A DNA stretch of 59,473 bases. It comes from Virgibacillus salexigens (GTDB taxonomy: Bacteria > Bacillota > Bacilli > Bacillales > Amphibacillaceae). The position numbers and the translations under genes are program-made. Shown in pieces: positions 8,947-18,294 of this stretch. Under the pieces are notes generated by a model that was given only the letters and a program-made list of their open reading frames with translations, did no database searches and was not told the DNA's origin. The stretch's first letter is position 1. Every line of letters starts with the position of its first letter. The stretch spans positions 1 through 59,473 of the forward strand of contig NZ_BNEO01000010.1 of NCBI RefSeq assembly GCF_014905415.1, read 5' to 3'.

Positions 8947-9132
8947 GTGTTTTAAGCGAAAATGAAGAGATATTAAGCGAATGCTGACACCAATCTCGAG
9001 TGTAGCAAAAACAGCTAACACCATTGTTGTTACATTCCATATCGTTTCATCTACACTTAAGATTGCAATATAGGTAAAAAATACTCCCATGATAAAATAA
9101 ATGATTGCCATGGTTTTTGGTGAAATCTTCAT
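8932..9132 (-). CDS. ydiK: YdiK-like small membrane protein
   Basis: 66 residues with two transmembrane helices (about 7-27 and 33-55) and a basic C-terminal tail. Size, topology and position between rex and the CPBP protein match B. subtilis YdiK (DUF4305-type). The function is unknown. It lies downstream of the CPBP gene on the same strand, separated by 62 bp with a GC-rich hairpin. Confidence 0.75.
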   Translation of the reverse strand: MKISPKTMAIIYFIMGVFFTYIAILSVDETIWNVTTMVLAVFATLEIGVSIRLISLHFRLKHKKKE

Positions 9133-9174
9133 TTGTAAAGCCCCCGTTAAATATCAAGCCCACCATAAGGCGGA

Positions 9175-9192
9175 TCGGGGGAGATCCCCCGA
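9175..9192. other. GC-rich hairpin between the CPBP and ydiK genes
   Basis: TCGGGGG and CCCCCGA flank a 4-nt loop. No T run follows on either strand, so it is more likely an RNA processing or stability element than a classic terminator. Confidence 0.4.
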
Positions 9193-9194
9193 AA

Positions 9195-9899
9195 TTATAA
9201 TGTTAAAATGGTTTGTAATTCCTTCAGTTGCCTTTCTAATTCAGCTGGATCAATATTATATTGCGCGATAACGACAATTGAATTCATGGCCATGTGCACG
9301 AAAATAGGGACGAGTATCCGTTTTGTTTTTACATATAAATAAGCGAAAACGAGCCCCATGGAACCATAAACCAATATATGCTGCGGTTCACCGTGGATAA
9401 TCGCGAATATGAAAGCTGATAGTAATGCAGCAATCAGAAAGTTTGTCCGTGTATATAGTCTGCCAAATATAATCTTTCTGAAAATAATTTCTTCTAGTAT
9501 TGGAGCAGCAAACATTGGAACAATCATGAATAATGGGGTAGCCCTGGTTATATCCATAATCATTTCCGTATTTTCCGAATTCTGTTGAATACCAAGAAAT
9601 TCCGTCTGGATCATACCTGCAATTGCCTGGGCAAAGAAAGCCATAAAGACACCAAGTATGGACCAGAGTATAATCTCACTTGTCGGTGAAGCTTCTCGTT
9701 CATTCACACCCTGTTTCATATCTGGTCGCATTAACCACAGGACAACAAGGACACCTAGAATGAAACTAAGCACCATGGAATAAACAGTAGCTTCAGCTTC
9801 GTTAATAGGAAAGGCACTATACAGTAGTGGGGCAAATATTACTCCAAGAAACTGCATAATGATATACGTGATAATGACCCACCAGTATCGTTTTGGCAA
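9195..9899 (-). CDS. CPBP-family intramembrane metalloprotease (YdiL-like)
   Basis: A 234-aa polytopic membrane protein with about seven hydrophobic segments. The CPBP/Abi signature is present: EEIIFR (Glu-Glu-x-x-x-Arg), the motif around FAIIHGEPQH, and a final VHMAMN. Members are membrane-embedded proteases that cut within or near the bilayer; the substrate here is unknown. B. subtilis YdiL occupies the same place next to groESL. The start is TTG at 9899 with GGAG ten bases upstream. Confidence 0.88.
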   Translation of the reverse strand: MPKRYWWVIITYIIMQFLGVIFAPLLYSAFPINEAEATVYSMVLSFILGVLVVLWLMRPDMKQGVNEREASPTSEIILWSILGVFMAFFAQAIAGMIQTEFLGIQQNSENTEMIMDITRATPLFMIVPMFAAPILEEIIFRKIIFGRLYTRTNFLIAALLSAFIFAIIHGEPQHILVYGSMGLVFAYLYVKTKRILVPIFVHMAMNSIVVIAQYNIDPAELERQLKELQTILTL

Positions 9900-10083
9900 A
9901 ATACAACGACTCCTTTTTCTTAAGTTGAGAAAGTATACTATAGTTTATGTTTGAACTTACAAATCTATTAGCGATAAGATGGATATATACATTATTTATT
10001 TTATCATAAATAAGCCCTTGCTTATAATAGAATGATTTGTTGGAACAAATGAGAAGAAATTTGAAAAAATATGATTTTGATAC

Positions 10084-10112
10084 TTGCATTTTTAACCGGA
10101 ATTATTTATCAT
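10084..10112 (+). promoter_or_regulatory. SigA promoter of groESL
   Basis: TTGCAT (10084-10089) and TATCAT (10107-10112) are separated by exactly 17 bp and end 11 bp before the CIRCE operator, the usual layout for HrcA-controlled promoters. The interval 9900-10083 is AT-rich with no gene. Confidence 0.75.
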
Positions 10113-10123
10113 ATTAATTGGAA

Positions 10124-10150
10124 TTAGCACTCAATGATGTAGAGTGCTAA
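10124..10150 (+). promoter_or_regulatory. CIRCE operator (HrcA binding site)
   Basis: A perfect CIRCE element: TTAGCACTC, a 9-bp spacer, then GAGTGCTAA. It lies in the 5' untranslated region of groES, where HrcA represses until heat shock or misfolding draws GroEL away. Confidence 0.97.
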
Positions 10151-10187
10151 TAACTAAAAATGATATAGAATTAAGGAGGCTTTCTTC

Positions 10188-10472
10188 ATGATTAAACCAC
10201 TAGGAGATCGCGTTGTTATCGAGCTTGTCGAGCAAGAAGAAAAAACTGCAAGCGGTATCGTACTTCCAGACTCTGCAAAAGAAAAACCACAAGAAGGAAA
10301 TATTGTTGCAGTCGGTTCTGGCCGCGTAACGGAAAATGGAGAAAAAGTTGCCCTAGAAGTTTCTGAAGGTGACCGTATTATCTTTTCAAAGTTTGCTGGA
10401 ACAGAAGTTAAATACGAAGGCAAAGAGTACTTAATTCTTCGTGAAAATGACATCTTAGCGGTTATTAGCTAA
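10188..10472 (+). CDS. groES: Co-chaperonin GroES
   Basis: 94 residues, the standard length. GroES caps the GroEL folding chamber in the cytosol. [12 protein letters not shown] at the N-terminus, the mobile-loop segment [11 protein letters not shown], and the C-terminal [13 protein letters not shown] are conserved. AAGGAGG lies 10 bases upstream. It is cotranscribed with groEL from the CIRCE-controlled promoter. Confidence 0.98.
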   Translation: MIKPLGDRVVIELVEQEEKTASGIVLPDSAKEKPQEGNIVAVGSGRVTENGEKVALEVSEGDRIIFSKFAGTEVKYEGKEYLILRENDILAVIS

Positions 10473-10494
10473 TCTTAGATATACAGATACTTAA

Positions 10495-12165
<1,671 letters not shown>

Positions 12166-12232
12166 TAGTCTCTCAATAAATCCTGCCAAATCAATGATTT
12201 CGAGGGGTATAAGGGAACTTAAATCCTTAAAA

Positions 12233-12253
12233 CCTCACATTAGCCTCACATTT
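12233..12253. repeat. Putative integrase arm-type direct repeat at the left end (attL region)
   Basis: CCTCACATTAG is followed at once by CCTCACATTTT, an 11-bp tandem repeat sharing CCTCACATT. It lies between the groEL stop and the integrase stop. Tyrosine recombinases of this class bind such short direct repeats flanking the core site. The core itself is probably within 12150-12232 at the groEL 3' end. I saw no second copy of that stretch inside the window. Confidence 0.45.
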
Positions 12254-13450
12254 TTATAAATTTATGTTTGAAAGGGTGTTTTCGTAAAAGTTACTAACTT
12301 TTGCGGAAGCGTCCTTTTTCATTTTTTTGGTTACATGAGTGTAGATCTTCAATGTCGTTTGTGGGTCGTCGTGTCCTACCCGTTCCATAACTGTTGCAAG
12401 GTCAACACCAGCTTCAGCAAGCATGCTTATATGAGTATGCCGAAAGATGTGTGGTGTCGCTTTCTTTTCAATATTTGTGTATTCCAACAGTCTGGCCATT
12501 CGGGTCACAATGTTTTTTTGTATATATGGATATCCATTCGCCCGGCAAAAAACAAAGTTGCCATCATGCTCTAGTTCACTGCGATATTTCATCCTGATCT
12601 TTTTCTGCCGCCTGTAATGTGATTTAATGAGTTGCATAATTTTTTTGTCCATCTCAAATGAACGTATAGATCCATTTGTCTTTGGCGGTGTCAACTCATA
12701 TTTGCGCATATTGTTATCTTCATTATATAATGTTTTCGTAATGCGGATAGTGTTAGTCTCAAAGTCAATGTCAGACCATTTTAAAGCACACAACTCTCCT
12801 GAGCGCATACCGGAAAAAGCTAAAAGGTAGAAACGTTCGATATCCAATTCCTGCCCATGTTGTAAAACAGCATTTAAAAACTCATTTAATTCATCGTTTG
12901 TTAAAAACTTCTGTTCAATCGGTTCTAATTCGATTTCCTCAACTGTTTTTCGCTTCCTTGGTATGACAACCTCTCGATTTGGACTTTCTTTGATAAGCTT
13001 ATCTTTCACGGCATGTTGAAATATCATGCCGGCTGATGTATTCACGCCTTGAACAGTTGTCCGAGCATAATCGGGCGAAATGTCATTGATGAATTTTTGA
13101 TACATGGAGTATGTGATGTTCGCAATAGGGGTTTTGGCCATATACCGATTCAGGATCGCAACCTCTTTTTCCCGGATTCGGACAGTGCTTCTTTTGACAC
13201 CTGTCTGTTTATATACATTCATCCAACCAGATGCAACTTGGTCGAATGTGATGCGCTTTCCAGAGTTTTCGTCGATTTTATCTTCATCAATTGATCGGAC
13301 GGCGTCTTGTGCACGCTTTTTGGCTTCTCGTTGTGTCTTAGCACGCCGTGTTATTTGTTTACGCCTACCAGTAGCAGGGTCTCTGGGACCATCAACAACA
13401 CACTCCCATTTAACTTGTCCAGATTTTGTTTTAATCTTCTTACAATACAT
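12254..13450 (-). CDS. int: Tyrosine recombinase/integrase of the mobile element
   Basis: 398 residues in the Tn916/ICEBs1-style layout: an N-terminal AP2-like arm-binding domain (about 1-55), a SAM-like core-binding domain (about 65-165), and a C-terminal catalytic domain. Catalytic residues are visible: Arg in FSGMRSGELCALKW, His-x-x-Arg in HIFRHTH, the His/Lys segment GHDDPQTT, and the nucleophile Tyr in LKIYTHV. It would insert and excise the element at the groEL 3' end. GGAGGA lies ahead of the start. Its start overlaps the ImmA-like gene, so both are expressed together. Confidence 0.95.
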   Translation of the reverse strand: MYCKKIKTKSGQVKWECVVDGPRDPATGRRKQITRRAKTQREAKKRAQDAVRSIDEDKIDENSGKRITFDQVASGWMNVYKQTGVKRSTVRIREKEVAILNRYMAKTPIANITYSMYQKFINDISPDYARTTVQGVNTSAGMIFQHAVKDKLIKESPNREVVIPRKRKTVEEIELEPIEQKFLTNDELNEFLNAVLQHGQELDIERFYLLAFSGMRSGELCALKWSDIDFETNTIRITKTLYNEDNNMRKYELTPPKTNGSIRSFEMDKKIMQLIKSHYRRQKKIRMKYRSELEHDGNFVFCRANGYPYIQKNIVTRMARLLEYTNIEKKATPHIFRHTHISMLAEAGVDLATVMERVGHDDPQTTLKIYTHVTKKMKKDASAKVSNFYENTLSNINL

Positions 13451-13904
13451 GGTTTAGTTCCTCCTTATATAGTTTGTTTTGATACATTTCTAACCGTTTA
13501 ACAGCGAAATCATATTCCACGTTAAATAAATTCATAATAGCGGAAATTGAAAGTTCGTCTGTTTTCTGCAACATGAAAGTTGGCACGCAGAAATGATAAG
13601 CAAAATGATTTGCATGATATTCTTGCAGGTCTATAAACAAACGATTCATTGTATAATGATTTCCGCAATGTCTTAAATAGTGCCCTAATTCATGACCAAA
13701 TACTTGCCACTCTTGCTGTTTGGTGGATTTTTGAATTACTAAATCATGCCCAAAACGGAGACTGAATTTGCCATAATAAATATTCAAATCAAGCTTCTTA
13801 GCAATACTATCAATTGTTAATTGATTCGGTCTATTGATACGGAGATATTTGTACAAATCCTGTATATAATCTTCAAGATGAGTATTAATATAACAACCCT
13901 CCAT
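13440..13904 (-). CDS. ImmA/IrrE-type metalloprotease
   Basis: A zincin of about 150 aa with HELGHYLRH as the HExxH zinc motif and a downstream EYHANHFAYHF segment. In ICEBs1, ImmA cleaves the repressor ImmR after DNA damage or quorum signals and so induces excision. Here it lies between int and an ImmR-like repressor, which fits that role. The ATG at 13904 lacks a ribosome site. GGAGGG lies just inside the frame, eight bases before an ATT codon at 13889, so a rare ATT start is possible. The end overlaps int by 11 bp. Confidence 0.85.
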   Translation of the reverse strand: MEGCYINTHLEDYIQDLYKYLRINRPNQLTIDSIAKKLDLNIYYGKFSLRFGHDLVIQKSTKQQEWQVFGHELGHYLRHCGNHYTMNRLFIDLQEYHANHFAYHFCVPTFMLQKTDELSISAIMNLFNVEYDFAVKRLEMYQNKLYKEELNHVL

Positions 13905-13966
13905 AAGAATGTATGTTCGAATAGATTTAAAAATAATGGCATACAATTATATGTACACCTTGTTAA

Positions 13967-14004
13967 TTTTGATCTCCCTAAATTCTTTTGATCTCCCTAA
14001 ATTC
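13967..14004. repeat. Perfect 19-bp tandem direct repeat
   Basis: TTTTGATCTCCCTAAATTC occurs twice with no gap, at 13967-13985 and 13986-14004. It lies between the ImmR-like and ImmA-like genes, which share a strand. It could be a protein-binding site or a recent slippage duplication. Confidence 0.85.
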
Positions 14005-14047
14005 GCTTGTCTTTCTAATACTAGTGTCTCCTTATTTGGCAGTAGAA

Positions 14048-14464
14048 TTATTTCTTTTCCTTTTTCCTTTTAAAATGGAGATATTCAATTGTGTCAAGCA
14101 CTTCTCTTCTCTCGTCATCAGACATGTTTCTCCAGTTGTTGAACATTAATTCAGTTTGCGGATCGTTTAGTAGCTCTTTTAGTTCCTTAGTTCCCTCATC
14201 TCCATAATTAGCAGAAGTATATAATTCATCTATGCCATTATTCGGTGTGTAACCAGACATAATAAGTAATTCATTTTCATCTAAATCCAGTTTATTAGCA
14301 AAGATTGAAATAGTTTCTTTTGAGGGAGTATGTTCTCCACGCTCAATTTTACTTACGTGTGAGAAACTAATCCCGGTTATTTCTGATAAAGCACGCAAAG
14401 ACATTTCTTTTTCTTCACGATATTTTTTAATAAATCTTCCAATTTTGTTCCTTTTTTCATTCAT
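14048..14464 (-). CDS. XRE-family repressor (ImmR-like)
   Basis: 138 residues. An N-terminal helix-turn-helix (about 8-62) contains MSLRALSEITGISFSHVSKIERG. The C-terminal part, with SDDERREVLDTIEYL, resembles cleavable or oligomerising repressor tails. It is likely the lysogeny-type repressor of the element, controlling the divergent early promoter at 14539-14567 and itself. The ImmA-like protease is encoded immediately downstream. Confidence 0.88.
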   Translation of the reverse strand: MNEKRNKIGRFIKKYREEKEMSLRALSEITGISFSHVSKIERGEHTPSKETISIFANKLDLDENELLIMSGYTPNNGIDELYTSANYGDEGTKELKELLNDPQTELMFNNWRNMSDDERREVLDTIEYLHFKRKKEKK

Positions 14465-14506
14465 TCAATTCACCAAACTCTCTATACATTTCATTGTATC
14501 GTATAG

Positions 14507-14567
14507 CAACACAAATTAAAATAATTTAATAAAATGTGTTGACAATTAACACGTTTGATATTATTAT
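14507..14567. promoter_or_regulatory. Divergent control region with early promoter and palindromic operators
   Basis: A strong SigA promoter faces right: TTGACA at 14539-14544, a 17-bp spacer, and TATTAT at 14562-14567. Its -35 box is buried in a palindrome GTGTT-N7-AACAC (14536-14552). Another AACAC half-site is at 14507 and makes a longer dyad with the GTGTT at 14536. This is the pattern of a repressor switch: the ImmR-like and Cro-like proteins likely compete here. Confidence 0.7.
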
Positions 14568-14626
14568 TACAGTGTCAGGACACGACACAACACAACACAG
14601 GCATGTGTGGCGGAAGGAGGTACGAT

Positions 14627-14920
14627 ATGTCAGTTATTTATAATAAAATTAAACAACTAAGAAAGGGTCACCACATCAGCCAACAAGAATTAGCAAGTTA
14701 TTTGAAAATCGAGCGAACTTCACTCTCTAAGATTGAGAACATGCACTATAATCCTAGTATACGTATCATCAGTAAAATAGCAAATTTTTTTGATTTACCA
14801 ATTGGTGATATTTTTTTTAATCATGTTGTGTCATTTAATGACACGAAAGAAATTGTGTCCCAAAACAGAGAAAATACAACTGATAAGGATGGTTATGCAA
14901 ATGCCAAACACAACATTTAG
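14627..14920 (+). CDS. Small XRE-family regulator (Cro-like)
   Basis: 97 residues from the ATG at 14627, which has GGAGG eight bases upstream. Helix-turn-helix residues about 5-60 include ISQQELASYLKIERTSLSKIEN. The tail is polar. It is the first gene of the rightward early operon, opposite the ImmR-like repressor, the position of phage cro or the ICE early regulator. Its 3' end overlaps the start of the next gene. Confidence 0.85.
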   Translation: MSVIYNKIKQLRKGHHISQQELASYLKIERTSLSKIENMHYNPSIRIISKIANFFDLPIGDIFFNHVVSFNDTKEIVSQNRENTTDKDGYANAKHNI

Positions 14921-15212
14921 TCAAGAAGAAATCCAGACATTCGCAAATGAAATTAAAAAACAATTGATGCCGACTCTCATTGAGGAACTAAAGGAATCAG
15001 AATTACCACCATTGCTGACAAGGAAGGAATTCATGGAGCTTACAGGGGTTGGCCCGACAAAGTGTAACGAGTTATTCAACCGGTTTGACTTCCCCGTCAC
15101 GAGAGAATTAGGTCATCCAAAAGTGCCTACTAAATTGTTTTTTGATTGGCTATATGAATCTACGCAGAATTATCAGGAGGTGAATATGAAATACCCATAT
15201 AACGCAATTTGA
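14895..15212 (+). CDS. Helix-turn-helix protein, excisionase-like
   Basis: About 105 residues. The core PPLLTRKEFMELTGVGPTKCN (in two adjacent segments) followed by PKVPTKLFFDWL resembles the winged-helix fold of Xis and related helix-turn-helix-17 proteins. A DNA-bending excision factor is expected next to this kind of regulator. Three in-frame ATG codons lie close together (14889, 14895, 14901); 14895 has the best spacing to AAGG. It could instead be a phage-type DNA-binding regulator. Confidence 0.6.
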   Translation: MQMPNTTFSQEEIQTFANEIKKQLMPTLIEELKESELPPLLTRKEFMELTGVGPTKCNELFNRFDFPVTRELGHPKVPTKLFFDWLYESTQNYQEVNMKYPYNAI

Positions 15213-15234
15213 ATTTTCAGGGAGTGGATAAATA

Positions 15235-16029
15235 ATGCGAGATCTGAAATGGATTAAATTAGATATTTCCATGTTCGAAGATGAAAAGATTAAATTAATC
15301 GAACAGATGCCAGAAGCAGATACTGTTCTCATTATTTGGGTAAAGTTACTGGCGCAAGCAGGGAAAACTAATGCAAATGGATATATCTATCTAAATGAAA
15401 ATATTCCATATACGGATGAAATGCTCGCCACGATATTTGGTAGACCAGTTAATACTGTTCGGCTAGCATTAAAGGCTTTACGTGAATTCGGAATGATTCA
15501 CATAGACGAAGATTCCTTTATACACATTTCAAATTGGGAAAAACACCAGAATGTAGAAGGGATGGAAAGGATAAGGCAGCAAAATAAATTAAGAAAACAA
15601 AAGCAAAGGGAACGTGAGAAGGCTAAACAAATTGAGCAAAAATCGGAAAATGTGATGTCACGTGACAGTCACGCACCAGAAGAAGAACAAGAAGAAGAGA
15701 GAAGAAAGAAGAAGGAAGACAAAGAACAACAACACACCTCAGAAATAATTCAATTTTGGGATGAAAACGGATTCGGATTAAATAACATTCAGGGAAAAAA
15801 TCAGTTGTTGTCATGGTTGGACGATTCATCATTTAACCCCCCTGAAAAAATCATACTCAAGGCTATGGAGATAGCATGTGCTAATAATAAAAGACAGTTG
15901 AATTATATTGAGGGTATTCTTCGAAATTGGGAAAATGAATCGTTATTGACGCTTGAAGATATTAAAAACAGCAAAAAGAAACATAAGAAACAAACAATTG
16001 CGAATGATGGCTATAATTACGGATTTTAG
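15235..16029 (+). CDS. Phage-type replisome organiser with DnaD domain
   Basis: 264 residues. Residues 1-110 form the N-terminal winged-helix domain of phage replisome organisers (KWIKLDISMFEDEKIKLIEQMPE in segments, LALKALREFGMI, HISNWEKHQN). A lysine/glutamate-rich linker (about 115-165) follows, then a DnaD-like C-terminal domain (about 170-245, WDENGFG, YIEGILRNW). Such proteins bind an origin and recruit the helicase loader, here encoded by the next gene 12 bp downstream. An origin is often inside or near such genes; I saw no clear iterons within this one. Confidence 0.85.
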   Translation: MRDLKWIKLDISMFEDEKIKLIEQMPEADTVLIIWVKLLAQAGKTNANGYIYLNENIPYTDEMLATIFGRPVNTVRLALKALREFGMIHIDEDSFIHISNWEKHQNVEGMERIRQQNKLRKQKQREREKAKQIEQKSENVMSRDSHAPEEEQEEERRKKKEDKEQQHTSEIIQFWDENGFGLNNIQGKNQLLSWLDDSSFNPPEKIILKAMEIACANNKRQLNYIEGILRNWENESLLTLEDIKNSKKKHKKQTIANDGYNYGF

Positions 16030-16041
16030 GAGGATTTCCTG

Positions 16042-16821
16042 ATGGAAAGTATCAAACAACATATAACAAGTCTAGAACAAAAATTACTTGAAACGTTTGA
16101 TTGTGATGGTTGCCATCAGCACGTATCGCAAACAGAATTGATGATTCCTTTTGGACCACGTGCGGGTGAACGAATCATAGCTAATTACGGTTGTATTTGC
16201 GATGATATTAAGCTGGCAGAAGCAGCAAAGCAAAAACACAATCAACTCAAGCAAAGTAAGCTGATGGATAGTTTTAATTATTATTCATTAACCAATAGGT
16301 CATTAAAAGAGGCAACATTAGAAAATTATGATCCTACCAACAATGACTTAATAAAGGCAAAACAATCAGTGGCAGAGTATATTAATGCATTTGAGGGAGA
16401 ACAGAATCTCCTTTTAACAGGGGAGTATGGAACAGGGAAAAGTCATCTTTCTGTTTCTATAACTAAAAAGCTAATGAAAAGAGGTTATGAATGCTTGTTT
16501 CTCTCCCTTCCGAAATTGCTAACTAAAATCAAGCGAACCTATAACACAGAAGGCGTCACAGAAGATGAATTACTAAGCGTTATTCAGCGTGTGGACTTAT
16601 TAGTGCTAGATGATATTGGGGCAGAACAACAAACAGAATGGTCTACGTCTAAACTTTTCGAAATACTGGATGATCGTTCAGGTAAAGCAACTGTATATAC
16701 CACCAATTTAAGTAGTGATGAACTCAAAGAACGGGTGAGTGAACGGAACTTCTCAAGAATGATGGAAAATACAAACGTTATCGTTATGAATGGTTCTGAT
16801 TATAGAAGGAGGGCTTTTTAA
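16042..16821 (+). CDS. DnaC/DnaI-type helicase loader ATPase
   Basis: 259 residues. An N-terminal cysteine cluster (CDGC near residue 20 and CIC near residue 50) may bind zinc. The AAA+ domain has Walker A GEYGTGKSH (about residue 130), Walker B LLVLDDIG (about 190), and the sensor segment YTTNLSSDEL. It ends with a conserved SRMMENTNVI region. It would load the host replicative helicase at the element origin, partnered with the DnaD-like protein. AGGAGG lies at good spacing. Confidence 0.9.
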   Translation: MESIKQHITSLEQKLLETFDCDGCHQHVSQTELMIPFGPRAGERIIANYGCICDDIKLAEAAKQKHNQLKQSKLMDSFNYYSLTNRSLKEATLENYDPTNNDLIKAKQSVAEYINAFEGEQNLLLTGEYGTGKSHLSVSITKKLMKRGYECLFLSLPKLLTKIKRTYNTEGVTEDELLSVIQRVDLLVLDDIGAEQQTEWSTSKLFEILDDRSGKATVYTTNLSSDELKERVSERNFSRMMENTNVIVMNGSDYRRRAF

Positions 16822-16822
16822 T

Positions 16823-16999
16823 ATGTGGCAAGGAATGAAAAGTGTCATGGTGTTTGATCCAAAGGATAATCAAAAGGAGACTGATAGGAAGTGGCGGGAG
16901 TGGATGGAACAAAAAAGCTCCGTTGGTGACAAGTATGTACCAACGGTAGCTGAAACAAGAAAATATCTTAATGAACCGGAAAACAGGAAGCAACGATAG
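16823..16999 (+). CDS. Small hypothetical protein of the early operon
   Basis: 58 residues from the ATG at 16823, which has GAAGGAGGG upstream and touches the previous stop codon. It is highly charged with several tryptophans (MWQGMKS, RKWREWMEQ). No membrane segment and no known domain are apparent. It is coupled to the helicase loader and probably cotranscribed. Confidence 0.65.
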   Translation: MWQGMKSVMVFDPKDNQKETDRKWREWMEQKSSVGDKYVPTVAETRKYLNEPENRKQR

Positions 17000-17162
17000 G
17001 CCTAATATCATACTTTCTGATTTTCCTAGCTAAGTTGCATTTCATTATAGCATTATTTCGTTTATATGTGAAATCGCCAATTAAGGTGATTCAATAGATC
17101 GAATTCAATATTGGTAACACACAGAGGGGTTTTAACAATTTGATTATTTCTGGAGGGATATT

Positions 17163-17378
17163 ATGCGAGCAATTAATAAAAGTGACCAAAAGAAATTGGT
17201 TATTCATGGCAGTTATTCAGAAGCACATCTTATTCGTGAGGCGTTATCTTTGTACAGACTGCGGATGGAAACAGTGAATGGAAAGAATAGCGAGGAAGAA
17301 AAAATTGTAGGTGAGTTGATGTATAAGATTATGAACCCGGAAGTCGAAAAGGCAATTACTGAAATGAAAAATCAATGA
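17163..17378 (+). CDS. Small hypothetical protein
   Basis: 71 residues, helical and charged, starting at ATG with GGAGGG upstream. Phage-like genomes often have similar short proteins here; I do not recognise a family. The preceding gap 17000-17162 holds a weak 7-bp hairpin (AATCGCC with GGTGATT) and no gene. Confidence 0.6.
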   Translation: MRAINKSDQKKLVIHGSYSEAHLIREALSLYRLRMETVNGKNSEEEKIVGELMYKIMNPEVEKAITEMKNQ

Positions 17379-17454
17379 GCACATCAATTAATCATTCGTT
17401 AAACTGAAAGCAATTTTTTAATATAAGACTCTCATGAACAGGAGTGAATTAAAA

Positions 17455-17877
17455 TTGACTAACCAACTGCCTAATAAGATCATTCGTATCGATCAAATTC
17501 GAATAAACCGGGGAATGGAAAAGGTATGTAAGTGCAAAAAAAGAAAATACATGCTTGATACACGAAATAGGAGAGTCATGTGTTCGAGCTGTGGAGCAAT
17601 CATTGACCCTTATGATGCCATGTATGATATGGCATTACGTTGGGAGCAAATGAATGAACAACTGGACTATATGCTTGAACAACGAAAACAAATCATTAAT
17701 TATAAGCCATGGTTAAAGGCCATTCGCTATTTAGAGAAACAGTATCGAGGAAAAAAGATGATTCCGGAGTGCCCACGGTGTAATGAGCCATTTTATTTAG
17801 AGGAACTAAATTCCTGGACTGGACGCGAGTTTGCAAATACGAGAATTCGCAAATGGAAGGAAGAGCACGATGAGTGA
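17455..17877 (+). CDS. Small zinc-ribbon protein, unknown function
   Basis: About 140 residues from a TTG start that has GGAGTG eight bases upstream; a longer reading from ATG 17434 lacks a ribosome site. Two Cys-pair clusters are visible near the N-terminus (VCKCKK and CSSC, a zinc-ribbon candidate) and one CPRC near the C-terminus. A helical central segment is rich in Gln and Glu. It is part of the early operon and overlaps the next gene by 8 bp. A nucleic-acid-binding role is plausible but not shown. Confidence 0.6.
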   Translation: MTNQLPNKIIRIDQIRINRGMEKVCKCKKRKYMLDTRNRRVMCSSCGAIIDPYDAMYDMALRWEQMNEQLDYMLEQRKQIINYKPWLKAIRYLEKQYRGKKMIPECPRCNEPFYLEELNSWTGREFANTRIRKWKEEHDE

Positions 17878-18127
17878 ACACACAATCCAGCAATTACACG
17901 TTTATGAATATCTGGGGAAAGAAGATGACCCTTTGTTTACTGCAATTTGCAATATGCAACAAGGTTATTCTCAATATATACCAGAATTAAAAATGACTCT
18001 CACAAAAAATCAGCATGGGCTGTACGAAATAGTGTCTAAGTCAATCCATGAATGCTATTCCAATAAAGAAGAGTTATATGATTGTGTCAGTGAGATTTTA
18101 AATTATAGCTTATTAAGGGGGAAGTAA
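17870..18127 (+). CDS. Small hypothetical protein
   Basis: 85 residues from the ATG at 17870, which overlaps the end of the previous frame (translational coupling). It is acidic and soluble with no recognised domain. It is followed after 2 bp by another tiny gene on the same strand. Confidence 0.6.
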   Translation: MSEHTIQQLHVYEYLGKEDDPLFTAICNMQQGYSQYIPELKMTLTKNQHGLYEIVSKSIHECYSNKEELYDCVSEILNYSLLRGK

Positions 18128-18129
18128 TT

Positions 18130-18294
18130 GTGTCTCAAATTGTTCACTATGATATGAATCTGGCCAATGCCTTACAAGCTATCATTCAAAGGATAGCATG
18201 GGCATTGCGTTCATTGAATAAATACCATTTTGCTGATCGAAGGGAATTATTATTTAGATCAATATCAAATATGCAAGAAAGGGTGAATCGGTAA
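18130..18294 (+). CDS. Very small hypothetical protein (54 aa)
   Basis: A GTG start with AAGGGGG upstream gives 54 residues (VSQIVHYDMNLANAL at the start, MQERVNR at the end). It begins two bases after the preceding stop and its stop overlaps the next ATG (TAATG). The tight packing on both sides supports a real gene. It looks helical and amphipathic; no function is recognised. Confidence 0.6.
   Translation: MSQIVHYDMNLANALQAIIQRIAWALRSLNKYHFADRRELLFRSISNMQERVNR

Noticed and set aside
9817-10089. Minus-strand frame in the groESL leader
   Set aside because: It runs through the promoter region and the CPBP start, has low-complexity residues and no ribosome site.
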